Assembly (NCBI RefSeq): GCF_003573695.1
Contig: NC_039359.1
Coordinates: 186,456,813-186,520,812, forward strand
Direction: 5' to 3'
Source: Papaver somniferum
Lineage: Eukaryota; Streptophyta; Magnoliopsida; Ranunculales; Papaveraceae
DNA length: 64,000 bases
Position numbers and translations under genes: made by a program. Every line of letters begins with the position of its first letter. Position 1 is the stretch's first letter. Of the stretch, positions 33,154 to 45,900 are shown piece after piece. Under the pieces are notes generated by a model. It was not told the DNA's origin, did no database searches, and was given only the letters and a program-made list of their open reading frames with translations.

Positions 33154-34915
33154 CTATTTCAGCTTCAACTCCCGGGACAACTTCTCGACTTCTGCTTCCT
33201 GTTGATTAATCAAATCCGCGGAAGGGCCGTCAGCCGCTTCAGCCTGCAACCTTTGGACCTCAGAAAGACCTTCACAAAACCAGGAGATGTTGAACTCAAA
33301 GCCCATGCACACGTCCCGGTGAAACTTCCATCTTGAGATTACATCTTCAGAAACAGTATGGCCAGTCACATTGTACATGTCATGAATCAAAGATAAAGCT
33401 TCTTCCACGCGCTTGACTAGCGCAAACCGTCTAGTGATCTTTTTGGATGTGGCAATATGTCCATACCTTTCCCATATCTTGGTATACAACACCTCATACT
33501 TAACTGGTATGCTGAAACCTCCAATCAGCACGTGACCTTCATGAGGAGTCAAAAATGGAGGGTCAAAAGTGGCGCATGCAATTGATTACACGACCAGCAG
33601 GGGTTCCTTGGCGAGAATTACATCTGCAGCCATGGGAGTGTTTCCTATCATCATTGACACAGCAACATCCTCACGACGATCAATCTCCATCTCCAGATTA
33701 CCAGCGGGTACAGTTTCCATGATTGGAGACACAGTTATATATTCATTGTCGTGAATCTCCATCTCAGAATTATTTTCAGAAGAAGCCTCCTCCTGTAAAC
33801 ACCACCAATTGAATATTTGTTCGGTATAAATAAATAGTCCAAGAGGAAAACGTGTGGGAGACTCACCGACTCATCTGTGGGCCCACTGGGATTGGAAGAA
33901 GACTCGCTGCCCGCTCTGAATAACTTTCCCCATCACCGTCAGACTCTGAGTTTTCTTCTTTTTCATCTTCCTCTTCATTGCTGAGAGGCTGAGTATCGCC
34001 AGACTTTTCTTCAGAAGGCATCACCTTTTGGCCACTTGCAAGTCTGGTAAAGGCGTTTATCTAGTTGAGACCCTGAATCAAAAGGGAAGAGATATTCAGT
34101 GGCAACAATTAGGTATATTTATGCAAGACGACCAAATCAGGAAGAAAATCATACATACTCGCATATTGGAAGAACTAAAAGTAACAAGAGTCGTCGAATC
34201 CGACTAAAAACCACCCACACGGTTTTTAGACCTTCGCTCCTTTTTTTGGGGACTGTCCACATCCAGGCTGGGAGATTTCCGATTAGAGGTAGGAAGCTCC
34301 CTCAACAATGGATGTTCCGCTAAAACCACAGAGGAAGGCTTGCAACGGGGATCTTTCATCACGTCATTCACAAACCCATGGAGGGCGATAAACTCACCCT
34401 GCCAGGACATATTGTATTTGGAGGTCGTAGATGGACTTCATTCTGAGAGAAGGAAATGGAGGTTTTTACCCGGTGCAAGGACACTGGCATCAAGAGAAGC
34501 TGACAACAATTCTCTCGGAGCCATCGACTGATGAAGAAATGGGACTCCTTGGTCAAAACCCATATGCCGAGCAGCCCTGTCAATATTATAAGGAACCGCC
34601 TCATAAGATCCCCTGAATAAAGATGGCACGTGTCCAGGTGTACAACTTTGCATGAATATGATTTCTCCAACGCTCATATTCTCTCCAGCAAAAAGAAAAG
34701 TCATATTTGGGGCAGTAGCAAAAGTGTTCGGCTGAACTATGAATGCATGGACCGGAGACCAAGGACGAAAGTTAACTGCATACGCATTTTTGAGGAAGTC
34801 GATGAGCTTCGACCCGGATTTTGGACGCTTGTTCAACCAGCGGAGTATCCTGGAACTGCCATAGGAGTCAGGAAATGAAGCCAGTGGCTTAGGAGCATAA
34901 TTTTTGAAATGCTCC
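33154..34915 (-). pseudogene. plant mobile domain protein, C-terminal half with PEARLI-4-like tail
   Basis: After the solo LTR the frame resumes HFKNYAPKPLASFP, so the pre-insertion text was the canonical WLWEHF. RILRWLNKRPK and later NIDRAARHMGFDQGVP are late PMD landmarks. A frame change near 34438 leads to an acidic Glu/Ser-rich linker, a small intron (33793-33866), then a final block (33154-33552): GFSIPVKYEVLYTKIWERYGHIA ... SEDVISRWKFHRDVCMGFEFNISWF. This tail resembles the phospholipase-like PEARLI-4 family by its pattern of hydrophobic and Trp residues; that match is tentative. A stop lies near 33578 between linker and tail. Confidence 0.7.
33793..33866 (-). other. short intron in the antisense PMD gene
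   Basis: On the minus strand the exon end GTCG is followed by GTGAGT and 74 bases later by TTTACAG then GAGGAGG. Reading frame and acidic composition continue across it. A spliced retro-copy would have lost this intron; antisense placement explains why it survived the element's own RNA stage. Confidence 0.6.
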
Positions 34916-37463
34916 AGTTTATGGGGTGAAAACTGTTTCTGCTGGTTTTGGTAAATTTGGGTGTGTGTGGATGAGAAACGAATCTAAACCCTAAACAAAT
35001 GCACTGCACGGGAGTACTTTAGATTCAAAGATCAATATGTACATTTATGGCCTAAACTAAGAAATGGTCGTTCCAGACTTGCTTCGGTCACAAAGTGAAG
35101 GAGATGGGGTTGATCTTAGGGAGGGAAGCGAAGAAGGTGTTGAGATTGTGAAGGTGTTGGATGTTTATGACTTGTATCAGAATGTTGAACTGTCTTGCAT
35201 AATGTAAGCTATCAGTGTTCTGGGTGTTTTCTGGATACGTAGTTAACAACACTTGGTTTTCTGTGTTTGCCTGTGTTATTTGGAAATAGGTGACGGACCT
35301 ATTTATACAAGTCATTGAGCGCAACCTCTCATCTCGTAGGAATTGGAGGAGGTGAAGTGATGGAGTAGTGGGGTCGTGTAGGAGTGGTGATTGTCACACG
35401 ATCAAACCTTTTCCCACTTCCCTCATCACTGCTAACCGTCCACCTTTTACTGACACGTTCTTGTAATGGCGTGTTGCACGCTGTAAACCGCCAGACCAAT
35501 ACTCCAGTAAGTATCCCCCAGTTTGTGACATGTTTGATGTCTGGAATGAGTAGACAGTGAGACCCACTGTAGGAAGTAGCATGTGATGCTAAAATAACTA
35601 AGGATTTGATATTTATGGAATATCGTGTATGCTCAATGCATGTAATGCATCGCAGACAATCATCATGTATGAAGCATCGATGTTTTAAATCCTGACCAGA
35701 TAAGTCGCGAACCAAGCGTCTTAAAATAGCATCACATCCAACCATCTTTGATTGATCGTTTGGAGGCTGCATGGGAGAGCCATCTCCTGGCCGATCACTC
35801 CCTGTGGAAGAGTGACGGATGGTGATCATCGGGATGCCTCACTGGTCGTCTAGATTTCAACCTAGGCTATCCGACCAATATAGAGAATTTAGACGGACGA
35901 GATGGTTTAAGACCCTCATCTGCGACCGTTGATGGATTTTTAGGGTTTTAGGAGGTGCGCGAGCATCACTCCTATGTTTGACCGAACCCGAGGTTGGGCA
36001 CAAGTTTTGATGAGTACGACCATGCATGCATGTAGACGGCCTTCCGGTGTATATGCCCATACCTCTTTGTCTCATGAAGGTGCGATCTACGCCACTCAAT
36101 TTGACTGACAAAGGTGAGTGGTCGAGATCGATTTGCGGCAGAAATCCATTGTCGCAGAGGATTTGGAAGCCGCTCAGCATGCCACTTTCGGGCACGCGTT
36201 TCGAGATCGTCGAGTCATAGTCTGCCTAGGACGACCATATCCATGCAAAGATAGGCCCACGGTGATCATGTTGACATGCTTGGGACCTTTTAAGTCTATA
36301 TCTACACCCTCCATCAAAGCTGGCGAATATGGATGGTCGTGATAGAACTGCGACAGTTATGCAGCGCCGCAAACCCTAATTAGGGTTTTAAAACATCCAC
36401 GCACACACGACTTCCACCAAACGGTTTGGAAAGTTATGCTCCTCTTTTGGAGGGACCGATTGTATGGGGCCCACATTGGGCTGACAGTGAACATGCTGGT
36501 GAAATTGGTCTTAGGTACGATCTAAGCCATCCAAATATGCTGGTGAAATTAGTTGGTTGTGATCAATTTAAGATATTAGTGGAATTTTCGTGACGCTTGC
36601 AAAGCATCACATCAGCCATGTTTCGGGCATGCGATCGTGGCTGCATGACCACGCCGTGAGCAAACTAATCAGGTAGGGATAGAGTGGGCCCGCTAATGTG
36701 CGTGCTAGTGCCTCCTCCATCTTTCATGGTGCGATCTAAGCCGTCCAATTAGGATAGTGAAGTTGTACGGTCACGATTATTTTGAGACTGTCTTAAGCAG
36801 TCTTGCTCATTCGAGCTTCTTCCAAAGCAGCGCGGCTACCCTACTTTGGGGATGGCGTTTTAGCTTGTTGGGAAGTAGAGTGTAATTTTCGACCATCTAG
36901 GGCATAAATAGGCCCGCCAGTGGTCATCACGGTGATAGCCTGCTCCTGCTAGGGTTCGTCTAGGCTGGTTAAATCATGCGGTCAACCTGCGTAGCCGTGA
37001 TCGTTTCTGAGACTGATATGGACAGCCCAGATTTACCTTAAGGAAATTAAGCATGCTCGATCGGGCTAACCAAAGCGCGTCGATGTGAGACTCTCTCTGT
37101 CAGATAGTGGTGTAGCCTGTGTGGGTATTTATGCATGTCTCAATATTGGCACGGAGATTCATGCTAATCTGTTGAGAGTGAGCACTTAATCGTCATGTCA
37201 TGCTAGTAATGAGAGTTCGGCAAGGAACAACATATGATACTAGGCTAATCATGCATTAATTAATAATACTAAAAGAAATCACAGAATATTTGGGATTGTT
37301 GCTACATGCACCATTCTGGGTGAATTTCATGTATTTATTGAATCACTTCGAATAAAGCGAAGAGGTACTCATCACTTATCAAACGGCTTTACCCTTTGAA
37401 GGATGTCAGTGCATTAAATTTGGTTTTAAAATTTTAGCCTTGAACTAAAATCCACCATCAACA
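34916..37463 (-). repeat. solo LTR of a related Tat/Ogre-like family inside the PMD gene (2.5 kb)
   Basis: On the minus strand it starts TGTTGATGGTGGATTTTAG at 37463 and ends CACCCCATAAACT at 34916. GCTCC flanks it on both sides (34911-34915 and 37464-37468; GGAGC on the minus strand), a perfect 5-bp target duplication. Its last 600 bases resemble those of the surrounding LTRs (primer-side GGGGGATAC and TGTTTATGG-like blocks), but the middle differs and lacks the GCATGC array. No internal region remains. Confidence 0.88.
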
Positions 37464-38390
37464 GCTCCCACAGCCACGTTTGAAGAAAAGTGATGTGGAC
37501 ATATGAGTCTACTTTCATATGACAATTAGAATCATACATGTCCGCGGTCAAGTGATCCAGATAGGTGTACAAAGATCCAAGAAACAAGCCGGCGATAGGG
37601 AGGAAAACACCTTTCGCCAATTTTATGTTCAATTTGATGAGCTCCTATCTTATCTCCTTCTTTACAGAGCCATCATCAAGAATATCTCTGGATAACCACA
37701 GAGCCAAAAATGCAGCGACATGGAGCATATCGTTCATCTGATCCGGCTCCGAGTATTTCGAGAACCATTAATACGCCCACCAGTTGTAGAAGAACTTCGT
37801 TTCGTAACCTTTCCGAACAAACCCGGCCGACCTGGAAATGAGAGTGGCACGCATTTCCTCTCCTCATCATACAAAGTAATGTCAAGGTTCCCTGTTATTG
37901 GAAGATTCAGCAGGACGGTTACACTCTCTAAAGAAATAATCATTTCACCCCACCTGCATATGGCCGTATGAGTATCCAGACACCATCTGGAGATAAAAGT
38001 TACCAAGCCCACAATGTCCTTCCTAATTTAAAGTGTTGCAGAAGCCATGACCGCATTGATGATTTGCGTCCTGGTCAGACCGTCTCTTACGCAGTCTTGA
38101 CTTATCATGAACCGCATCCATTCATCAAAAGAACGCAATGGACTCTGACAAGCCCTAAAGTCAATAGGAGAAGCAAGATACTCATTTTTCTGAAGATAAA
38201 ATCGTATCACGCGCCCTGGCCGAACTGATGGGGCGTCTCCTTCATTTTCTGAACCGCTCAGAAGTATAGCCACATATTTGGGATGGTTTCTCTTAACCGT
38301 GGCAGACTGTGTAAAGAATTCGTCATCCGTGTTGGGCTTGGAGTTGCTAAAAAATTTCGACATAGCGGCAGGACTATTCTCAGGTGACAT
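37464..38390 (-). pseudogene. plant mobile domain protein, N-terminal half (antisense passenger)
   Basis: PMD proteins (aminotransferase-like, recalled as PF10536) include the nuclear Arabidopsis MAIN/MAIL1 silencing factors and many copies inside transposons. From Met at 38390 it reads FDEWMRFMISQDCVRD, a stop (TAA 38025-38027), then LVTFISRWCLDTHTAICRWGEMIISLESV, the classic 'RWxxxTHTFxxxWGEMxxTLEDV' block, and LLNLPITGN. A frame change follows near 37740, then AAFLALWLSRDIL, a TAG near 37635, then LAKGVFLPIAGLFLGSLY and LQTWLWE. The solo LTR cuts in at WLWE. It is transcribed opposite to the element. Confidence 0.85.
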
Positions 38391-39953
38391 CCTAACAAAG
38401 TTTTCTTATACTACTTTCACTTTCAAAGTAACTACAACGGAGAAAAACGAAGAAAAGTTATTACCAAAAAAAAAGGCGCATGAAGACTACTTTATCACCG
38501 ACGGAGAATATATTTTGGTCGCAAGCAAATTTATTTTGGCCGCAAGTCATAGCATACGTAGCCAAAAGGAACACGCATAGCCAAAAGAGTGGGGACTGAT
38601 ACTCGCTTCAACGAGCCATGTTTTGCCGCGGGAAACGTGCCCCTATCCAAAACCGTGTCTCGCAGCAGGAAGTATGCTCTCGACCAAAGGGAGAGTGTGT
38701 CCCACCATGGGAATTGTGCACACGGCCACAAAAGGAAAAGGAAACCCTAAAGCCAGGTTTTCATGGGAGAAGGACTAATGGTGGACACCCATCCGTGCAC
38801 GCCTACTTTGCATAATAATTGGCTTCCTTACTATCAATGTGACGGCTAATATTACTACTATACTTCTAGCAGATAAGAATCATTCATACAAGAGTATTTC
38901 TACGGGTTTATGGAGGATATGCCTATGGCTAGGGTTTACACCAACACAGAAGAGCAAACAAAAGAAGAAACTTTGAGAAACATACCTAAAATACGCTCAC
39001 CTACTTTTGTTGTTGCTCTCTCCGCCGATCCAAGCCTTTGCCGCTAGCACCAAGATATGAAAACAAAGCAAACAATATGAAATTAAGGAAGATATGTAAC
39101 GCCTTTTATAGGCATGGTCTTTTGGAGTTCGACTAGAGAAAGGTTTCTCTTTTGGGACACGCACGAAATAAGGCAGTTGGGTCTGCGGTGTTGGTATTCC
39201 ATGGCGCTTATCTCCACGACCAAGCCAACACTATGCCAACGCTCCATGGCTCCATCTCAACCACTCCTAGCCGACGCCATCTCTGCCCACTCCAAGCTAG
39301 CCGCGCCATCCACCACGCCACGGATGCAGCCAAGCCAGCAGCGCCACGCCAGCACCAACAGTCCGCGTTCAAGCCCCGTGCCAAAGGTCTGCGTCCAAGT
39401 CAGTAGCCATCTCATCCATTCCGCGTCCAAGCCAGCAGCCATCTCGGCCATTCCGCGTCCAAGCCAGCGGCACCATCTCTGTACGACCAAGCTATCCGCA
39501 CCACTCTACGGACATCCCAAGTTAGCCGTGCCATCCTCCATGCCAAGCTAGCCGCATCCATCCACTACACCATCTAGTAGCACCATATTATCCATTCAAA
39601 GCATCGCCATCTCCACCAGCCAAGGAAACGCCATCCTGGTCGTTCAAAGCAGCGCCATCTCCATACGTTCTGTGACCTAGCCAGCTAGCGTCATTCCCCG
39701 ATTCGCGGACCAAATTGCATTTCCATCTCTGCCAATCAGTAGCCAAAACTTCAGCGTTGACGCCAACACTCTATGGCCAAGTTGGAATTACGTAGAGCCG
39801 CCTACACGGATTCCCCATGCCTTCCACCAAAGGTTAGTTGAATCTCCTTGGCAAACTTTTCATGTCTTGCTCTTTCGATTTTACTCTTGTCTGTCACCAT
39901 CTCATGCTTACTAAGCAACAATGCCACTGTTACGTGCTAAGCAGGGTACTTAA
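38391..39953. other. 3' internal part of the Tat/Ogre-like element, no supported gene
   Basis: 38391-38470 lies upstream of the PMD start. 39200-39700 is rich in CCAAGCCAGCAGC and GCCATCTC units, giving artificial Pro/Ser/Ala-rich frames on both strands. No clear polypurine tract precedes the 3' LTR at 39954 (text AGCAGGGTACTTAA), which is unusual and may reflect mutation. Confidence 0.5.
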
Positions 39954-42183
39954 TGTTGATGGTGGTTTTTATCTTAGGGTTAAAATCGTAAAACCTTGCA
40001 TATGATGTGACGTCACTCTGCAAGGAAACGGTGCCGTGAGTGCTAACGGCTCCACCTACATATTTATTGAGTCATTCAATATATTTACATGAAATTTATC
40101 CAGACTGGCGAATGTAGCAACCATCCCAAACGCTCTGTAAATTTCGGCACCTCACTAATACAAGACTCACTGAGTACTTTCATGTGCTATGTTCCCCGGC
40201 AGAACCCTTAATATCGGCATGGCATGACGGATTTATTTTCACTCCCATCGAAGTAGAATGAACCTCCAAGTACCAAAGTTAAGGCTATCGCACGAAATGC
40301 TCAGACGGAAAGCACACTGCATTCTGTAGATAAGGATTTTTGTGGCAGCATACAAAATCCATCCAATTATTGTGATAACTCACAAAAAACTCATAAACCC
40401 GACTAATTTGCAAAATCAGGGTTCGCGGCCCGCGCAATACACTAGACCCCGTTGGTCGAAAAACTATGCTTAGCCAAACTAGGAGATTAAATCCTCCACA
40501 GCGCACTGGAAGTGTGGCAACGCCCTAGCTTGCCAACCCTATTTCCCATCGACCAATCAGGTCTCTCTAAACCCGCCACACTCACACAGAAGTGTAGCCA
40601 CACCCATGCCTGGCTGGCCCTCTTACATTAACCAATCAGGTTGCTTTAAACTCGCCACAGTGTTGAAAAGACAGAAACCGCGCCAGATGGCCGCAAAGCC
40701 AATTGGCTTCCCAAAACCCGCGCCAAACGTACATGCCAAACGGCATGCCAAACATGCCGAGAAGCATGCCAAACTCTCCAAACGCGCATGCCAGACGCAC
40801 ATACCAATCGACATGCCAAACATGCCAAGCAGCATGTCAAACTCGCCAAACGCGCATGCCAGGCGCACATGCTAATCAGCATGCCTAACTTTCCAAACGC
40901 GCATGCTAGGCGCACATGCCAAACGGCATTCCTAACTTGCCAAACGCGTATGCCAGGTGCACGTACCAAACGACATGCCAAACTTGCCAAAACGCGCATG
41001 CCAGGCATAGATGCCAAATGGCATGCCACATATGCTAATTAGGGTTTCGGCATGCTAAACCCTAATTTAGACAAAGTTTCCAGGCGCCGACAGAAGGTAT
41101 CCATAATCATCGGCTATCCTTCCTCATGAGATGCAATATCAGCCATCCAAGTTCGCCACCGAGCTGACAGACTTGTGGCAACTATAAGGCGACCAGACGC
41201 CTAAAACTAATGGCCATGGATACGCCAGGTGCCACTTGCACCATCGTGCCACTGGCATGCACGATCCATGCCATCCATCCCGCATTACCACTGGCTTGCA
41301 CCAAAAACGCCACTGCGCCATCTTCAGGCGCCAACATAAGGTAGCCATAATCAACGGCTACCCTTCCTCCTGAGATGCAATCTCAGCCATCCAAGTTCGC
41401 CACCGAGCTGGCAGGCTTGTGGAAAGTTTCAGGCGACCAGCCATGACGAGTCTACTAACACCACATGATATTTTCCTACGGCAAGCCCCTTGATTTTAAC
41501 TTGCCACACGTAGCAAAGTCCTACATGTTTTCCACGAAAACACTCGAGACATCAAAACATGTCACAAACTGGGGGATACTCATCAGGGTATTGGTCTGGC
41601 GGTTTACAGCGCGCGCCGTGCAATACGCCCGTTACAAGAAAGTGTCATAAAGCGAGGTGGTTAATAATGGCAAGAAGTAATGGTGAAACGTATCCTTCAC
41701 TATGGAAACATCAATTCCAGGCGTTACCCATTACTCTTTTCTTCCACCGCTCAACCGTTTCCACTTCCTACGAGACCAGTGTATGTTTTGTTACGACTTG
41801 TATAAATAGGTCTCACCTATTTGCCACCAAAAACAAGTTTTTGTCGGGGGAACAATACAACATTCAGAAATCACCTGATAGCTTTTTCGTTCAGCTAGGC
41901 AGTCCAATTTTCTGATACAAGTCAGAAAACACCCACACTTCCAGAACGACGATTCTGGTCTCAACACTTTCTTCGCTTCCCTCCCTAAGACCAACCCTTC
42001 TCCTCCACTTTGTGACCGAAGCAAGTCTGGAAAGACCATTTCTTGGTTTAGGCCAGATTTGTACATATTGATCTCTCGAATCAAAAGTACTCCCTGCAGT
42101 ACATTGTTTAGGGTTTAGACTCGTTTCTCATCCATACACACGAATTTACCAAAATCAGCAGAAACCGTTTTCACCCACAAACA
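39954..42183 (+). repeat. 3' LTR of the Tat/Ogre-like element (2.2 kb)
   Basis: Starts TGTTGATGGTGGTTTTTATC and ends TCACCCACAAACA, followed by the duplication CCCGT. It is colinear with the 5' LTR, with substitutions and indels; for example it has an extra GGTATCCATAATCATCGG-type block near 41095. Contains the GCATGC array (40725-41035) and TATA box at 41801. The visible divergence implies the insertion is not recent. Confidence 0.9.
40725..41035. repeat. GCATGC-rich tandem array in the 3' LTR
   Basis: The counterpart of the array at 31195-31575, made of the same CGCGCATGCCAGGCGCAC and ACATGCCAAGCAGCATG units but shorter and in a different order. The arrays therefore changed copy number after insertion or during reverse transcription. 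Confidence 0.8.
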
Positions 42184-42188
42184 CCCGT

Positions 42189-43481
42189 TCACAAACTTAT
42201 TCAACTGAAAAGTCAGGGTACTTAAGTTTGCATACCCGTTCGCAAACTAATTTAATTGTTGAAGTTCGGGAACAAAGTTTCTTACCCGTTCGCAAACGGT
42301 TTCAACTGAGTTCGGTCCGGAGCTCAAGTTTGGGTACCCGTTTTCCAACTTTCGGATTGTGACCGATGTTCGGAACTTAAGTTCACGTTCCCGTTTGCAA
42401 ACTTAAGTGGTTCAAGTTCTTAATTTGGTTAAGTATGATTTCATACTCATGAACAAATACATTTATATATTAAGGAATGCAATCTTTGAAAATCGTGGAT
42501 AAAATGTTCATGAATTGATTCTTTTGAATCAATCCAATTTTGCTTCAACTGTGTCTTGTATACTTCTATGAGAATATAAACAATTGAACAACTCTATGAG
42601 TAACACAATTAGATTCATTTGATTATCAATTGATCTAGAAGTGTTAAGATGAACATGGTTAAGAGAAAAGTGTTCATATGGCTAACTTCTGTTAACTGTT
42701 ATTGAGCCAACTCAATATACACGTTTAGGTACGGTTACCCATATCTAAATGAAAGTATATTTCATTTGTGTGTAGCAAGCTAAGACCATCTAACGGTGGA
42801 AATATATTAACTTGAATCTTAAATCAGGTTTCATTTAACGGTGAATATTGATTGCTTTGTTCCAAAGTTATCAAACTCTGATTTGAAGACTATATAAGGG
42901 AGAAATGTAGCAACTAGGAAACCTAATCCCCACACATCATGTGTGATACTAGTTGCGACTAGAGTCGATTCTCCTTTAACCTAGGTTTTTCCTAGAACCA
43001 TTATAGATTAACGACTTAAAGACTTCATTGGGATTCTGAAGCCAAAACCCACTATTTTCTCTGTAGTTGTGCGTTCTGATCTTACTTTGTTCTATCGTAT
43101 TGAGCACTATCTTATTTAAAATTTGCTCGAGATTTATCTCCGATAGGTAAAGATATAAAAAGTAATCACAAATCTATTCGTCTCATTCTTTGTGATTCCA
43201 CAATAACTTGTTCTACTACCATATATCTAAGTTATTGTGAGGTGATTGATTTACTAGGATGTTCTTCGGGAATATAAGACTGGTGTATCAATTGGTTCCG
43301 GTTCACCTTGATTTATCAAAAGACGGAACAAAATCTTCGTAGGTATTTATGTAGGAGACATATTTGTCTATTCAATATACTTCTCTGTGTGAGACAGATT
43401 TGTTTATCAAGTCTTCGACTTTGGGTTGTAGCAACTCTTAGTTGTTGGTGAGATCAACTAAGGGAATCAAGTGCGTAGAGT
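42189..43481 (+). repeat. element B 5' LTR, middle piece with TATA box
   Basis: Continues the LTR with TCACAAACTTATTC and four further CATACCCGTTCGCAAAC-type units (42225-42410). The TATA box TATATAAG is at 42891. It ends GTGCGTAGAGT; AGAGT (43477-43481) is the target duplication of element C and recurs at 51761-51765. Confidence 0.88.
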
Positions 43482-45885
43482 TGAAAAAGCGGGGGTCTAA
43501 CAACCTCACCCAATATTTCGATTAGCAATCTGTATGGACAATCTCCAATATACTTTCATGAGAATCAACTAGACAGTTAGACTCAATCAATAGAAAAATT
43601 TATCAAAGAGTTTTCTATCTCTAGCTCTTGATTTAGTTCTTACTCAAGCAAATCTACGAGTCTTGATTAAATACAAGAGATATAAACTTGGATGGTACCA
43701 AAGACCAATATCCAAGGATCAATCAATTTCCAATCAACAACCAAAGGTTGGATTTCACAATTGATCGATACAATGCACAACCTATGATATTTGAATTATA
43801 TAATAAAATATAATGCGGAATAGAAATAACACAGACACCAGAAATTTGGTTAACGAGGAAACCGCAAATGCAGAAAAACCACGGGACCTAGTCCAGATTG
43901 AACACCACACTGTATTAAGCCGCTACAGACACTAGCCTATTACAAACTAACTTCGGTCTGGACTGTAGTTGAACCCTAATAAATCTCACACTGATTCAAG
44001 GTACAGTTGCGCTCCTTACATCTCTGATCCCAGCAGGATACTACGCACTTGATTCCCTAGCTGATCTCACCCACAACTAAGAGTTGCTACGACCCAAAGT
44101 CGAAGACTTGATAGACAAATCTGTCTCACACAGAAAAGTCTATAGAATTGAATAAATCTGTCTCCCACAGAAATACCCAAGAGTTTTTGTTCCGTCTTTT
44201 AATAAATCAAGGTGAACAAGAACTAATTGATAAACCGATCTTATATTCCCGAAGAACATCCTAGTATTATCAATCACCTCACAATAATCTAAATCGTATG
44301 GTAGCGAAACTAGGTATTGTGGAATCACAAACGATGAGACGAAGATGTTTGTGATTTTATCTTTCCCTATCAGAGATATAATCTCAAGCCAATTATTCAA
44401 ATGAACTCGTACGATAGAAAATGGCAACATCAGATCGCTCAACTACAAGAAAAGTAGTTTCATCTGGTTTCACAATCCCAATGAAGTCTTTCAGTCGTTA
44501 ACCTACAGGGTATCGAGAAGAAACCTAAGTTTAATGGAGAATCGACTCTAGCAAACCAACTAGTATCACATAGGAGGCGTATTTTCCAGATGCTAGATGT
44601 CTCCTTTATACAGTTTTCAAATCAGGGTTTGTAATCTAAGTTACCGTTAGATGAAAAACCTGATTCAACCAAGCTAATATCTTTCAACCGTTAGATCGAA
44701 ACTTAGCTTTTCACACACACAAATGAAATGTATTCATTTAGGTTTGTGTAACCGTACCTAAGTGTGTACACTTAGTTGGTTCACAAATAGTTAACCAATG
44801 GTTAGCCATATGAGCACTTTCATATTAACCGTGTTCATCTTTCTCATAACTAGTTCAAATGACTCATAAGAACTAGTTGAAGAGTTGTTCAATTGCTTAG
44901 GTATTTATTCATAGACATAAATGAAACAAAATCGGTTTGATCCACTTGAATCAGTTCGTGAACAATATAGCCACGGTTTGCAAAGTTTGCATTCCTTATA
45001 ATTTATCGTTTTAAATTCATGAACTACCGATTTGAGATATCACCAGCTTGAGTACGCGTACGGTTATGCGTACCTTAATTACCGGATTTGAGTTTACAAA
45101 TTCGGAAGAAATTTTCGGTTCGAAAACTTCCGTGGGTACGAGTACGGGTACGCGTACCTAAGGTGACTGGTTTACTAGTTTGCAAACTTACAAACTCCAG
45201 TAGAAATTTTCAGTATGAAAACTTCTGTGGGTACGCGTCCCCAACCTATCTCCTTCACCAATACCGCATGCACACATATGCACACACTTGGATTCCGGTA
45301 CATGGATTTATACACTAATGTGCGAACACACTATATATGCTTATATCCATAGATGGTAATCTCAACTCTGCATTTCAATCATTGAAACATTCTTCTATAA
45401 TGTTATAACAATCATTATTCACGACTATCTTCATCAAAGCTATTTTAAAGATTGAAACGTCATCATGACTTTCGTCACTTGTAAAGATGAAAATGGTTAA
45501 AGCGAATGCTTACCAACAATATATTTCGAGAAAAAGATAGGCGAGTAAACTCGGCTCGAAATTGCAAATGTGTATACATGAAAACTATCATACTTAAACG
45601 ACTTTGTCTCAAGAGTAGGAGATAGAATAAACTTTTGAGTGATAGATAAGTTCTAGTCTCCACATACCTTTTATTCGGATGAAGTTCCACCGGTTCCTCG
45701 AGTAGTTCTTCGTCTTCGTAAGATGATCGCCATGGGGTCTGGAGCTTCAACTACACTTGACTATCCTAGACCGAGACTTAGTCATAAGTAAACTAGAAAT
45801 CAAGACATATAGTTTTGATCACTAATATTGACAAACATGCTTGAGATATCAACGCATGCGAGTTCGGCCGAGCAATGCTCTAACA
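43482..45885 (-). repeat. 3' LTR of element C (2.4 kb)
   Basis: TGAAAAAGCGGGGGTC at 43482 is the reverse complement of the family LTR end; TAACA at 45881-45885 is its start. GTACGCGTAC-type units at 45050-45240. Differences from the 5' LTR are scattered substitutions and small indels; for instance it lacks a TTGGTAACGAAGCATTC-type block present near 50520. Confidence 0.92.
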
Positions 45886-45900
45886 ATCTCCCCCTTTGTC
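45886..45900 (-). other. polypurine tract of element C
   Basis: Minus strand GACAAAGGGGGAGAT abuts the LTR start; identical in kind to those of A (9712-9727) and B (55647-55662). Confidence 0.82.

Larger units (their letters stand above)
30444..42183 (+). mobile_element. Tat/Ogre-like Ty3-gypsy derivative carrying an antisense plant-mobile-domain gene
   Basis: Two direct LTRs of about 2.2 kb (30444-32653 and 39954-42183) flank a 7.3-kb internal region. A perfect 5-bp target duplication CCCGT surrounds it. TGGCGACC primer-site sequence and long LTRs with internal tandem repeats resemble the Tat/Ogre group. No protease, RT, RNase H or integrase is seen inside, so it is non-autonomous. The internal region holds a 53-codon sense frame near the primer site, an antisense host-type gene, a solo LTR, and a Pro/Ala/Ser-coding repetitive stretch at ~39200-39700. 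Confidence 0.88.

Noticed and set aside
39114..39551. Ser/Pro/Ala-rich 145-codon frame
   Set aside because: Low-complexity repeats of CCAAGCCAGC and GCCATCTC; opposing strand is also open. No domain.
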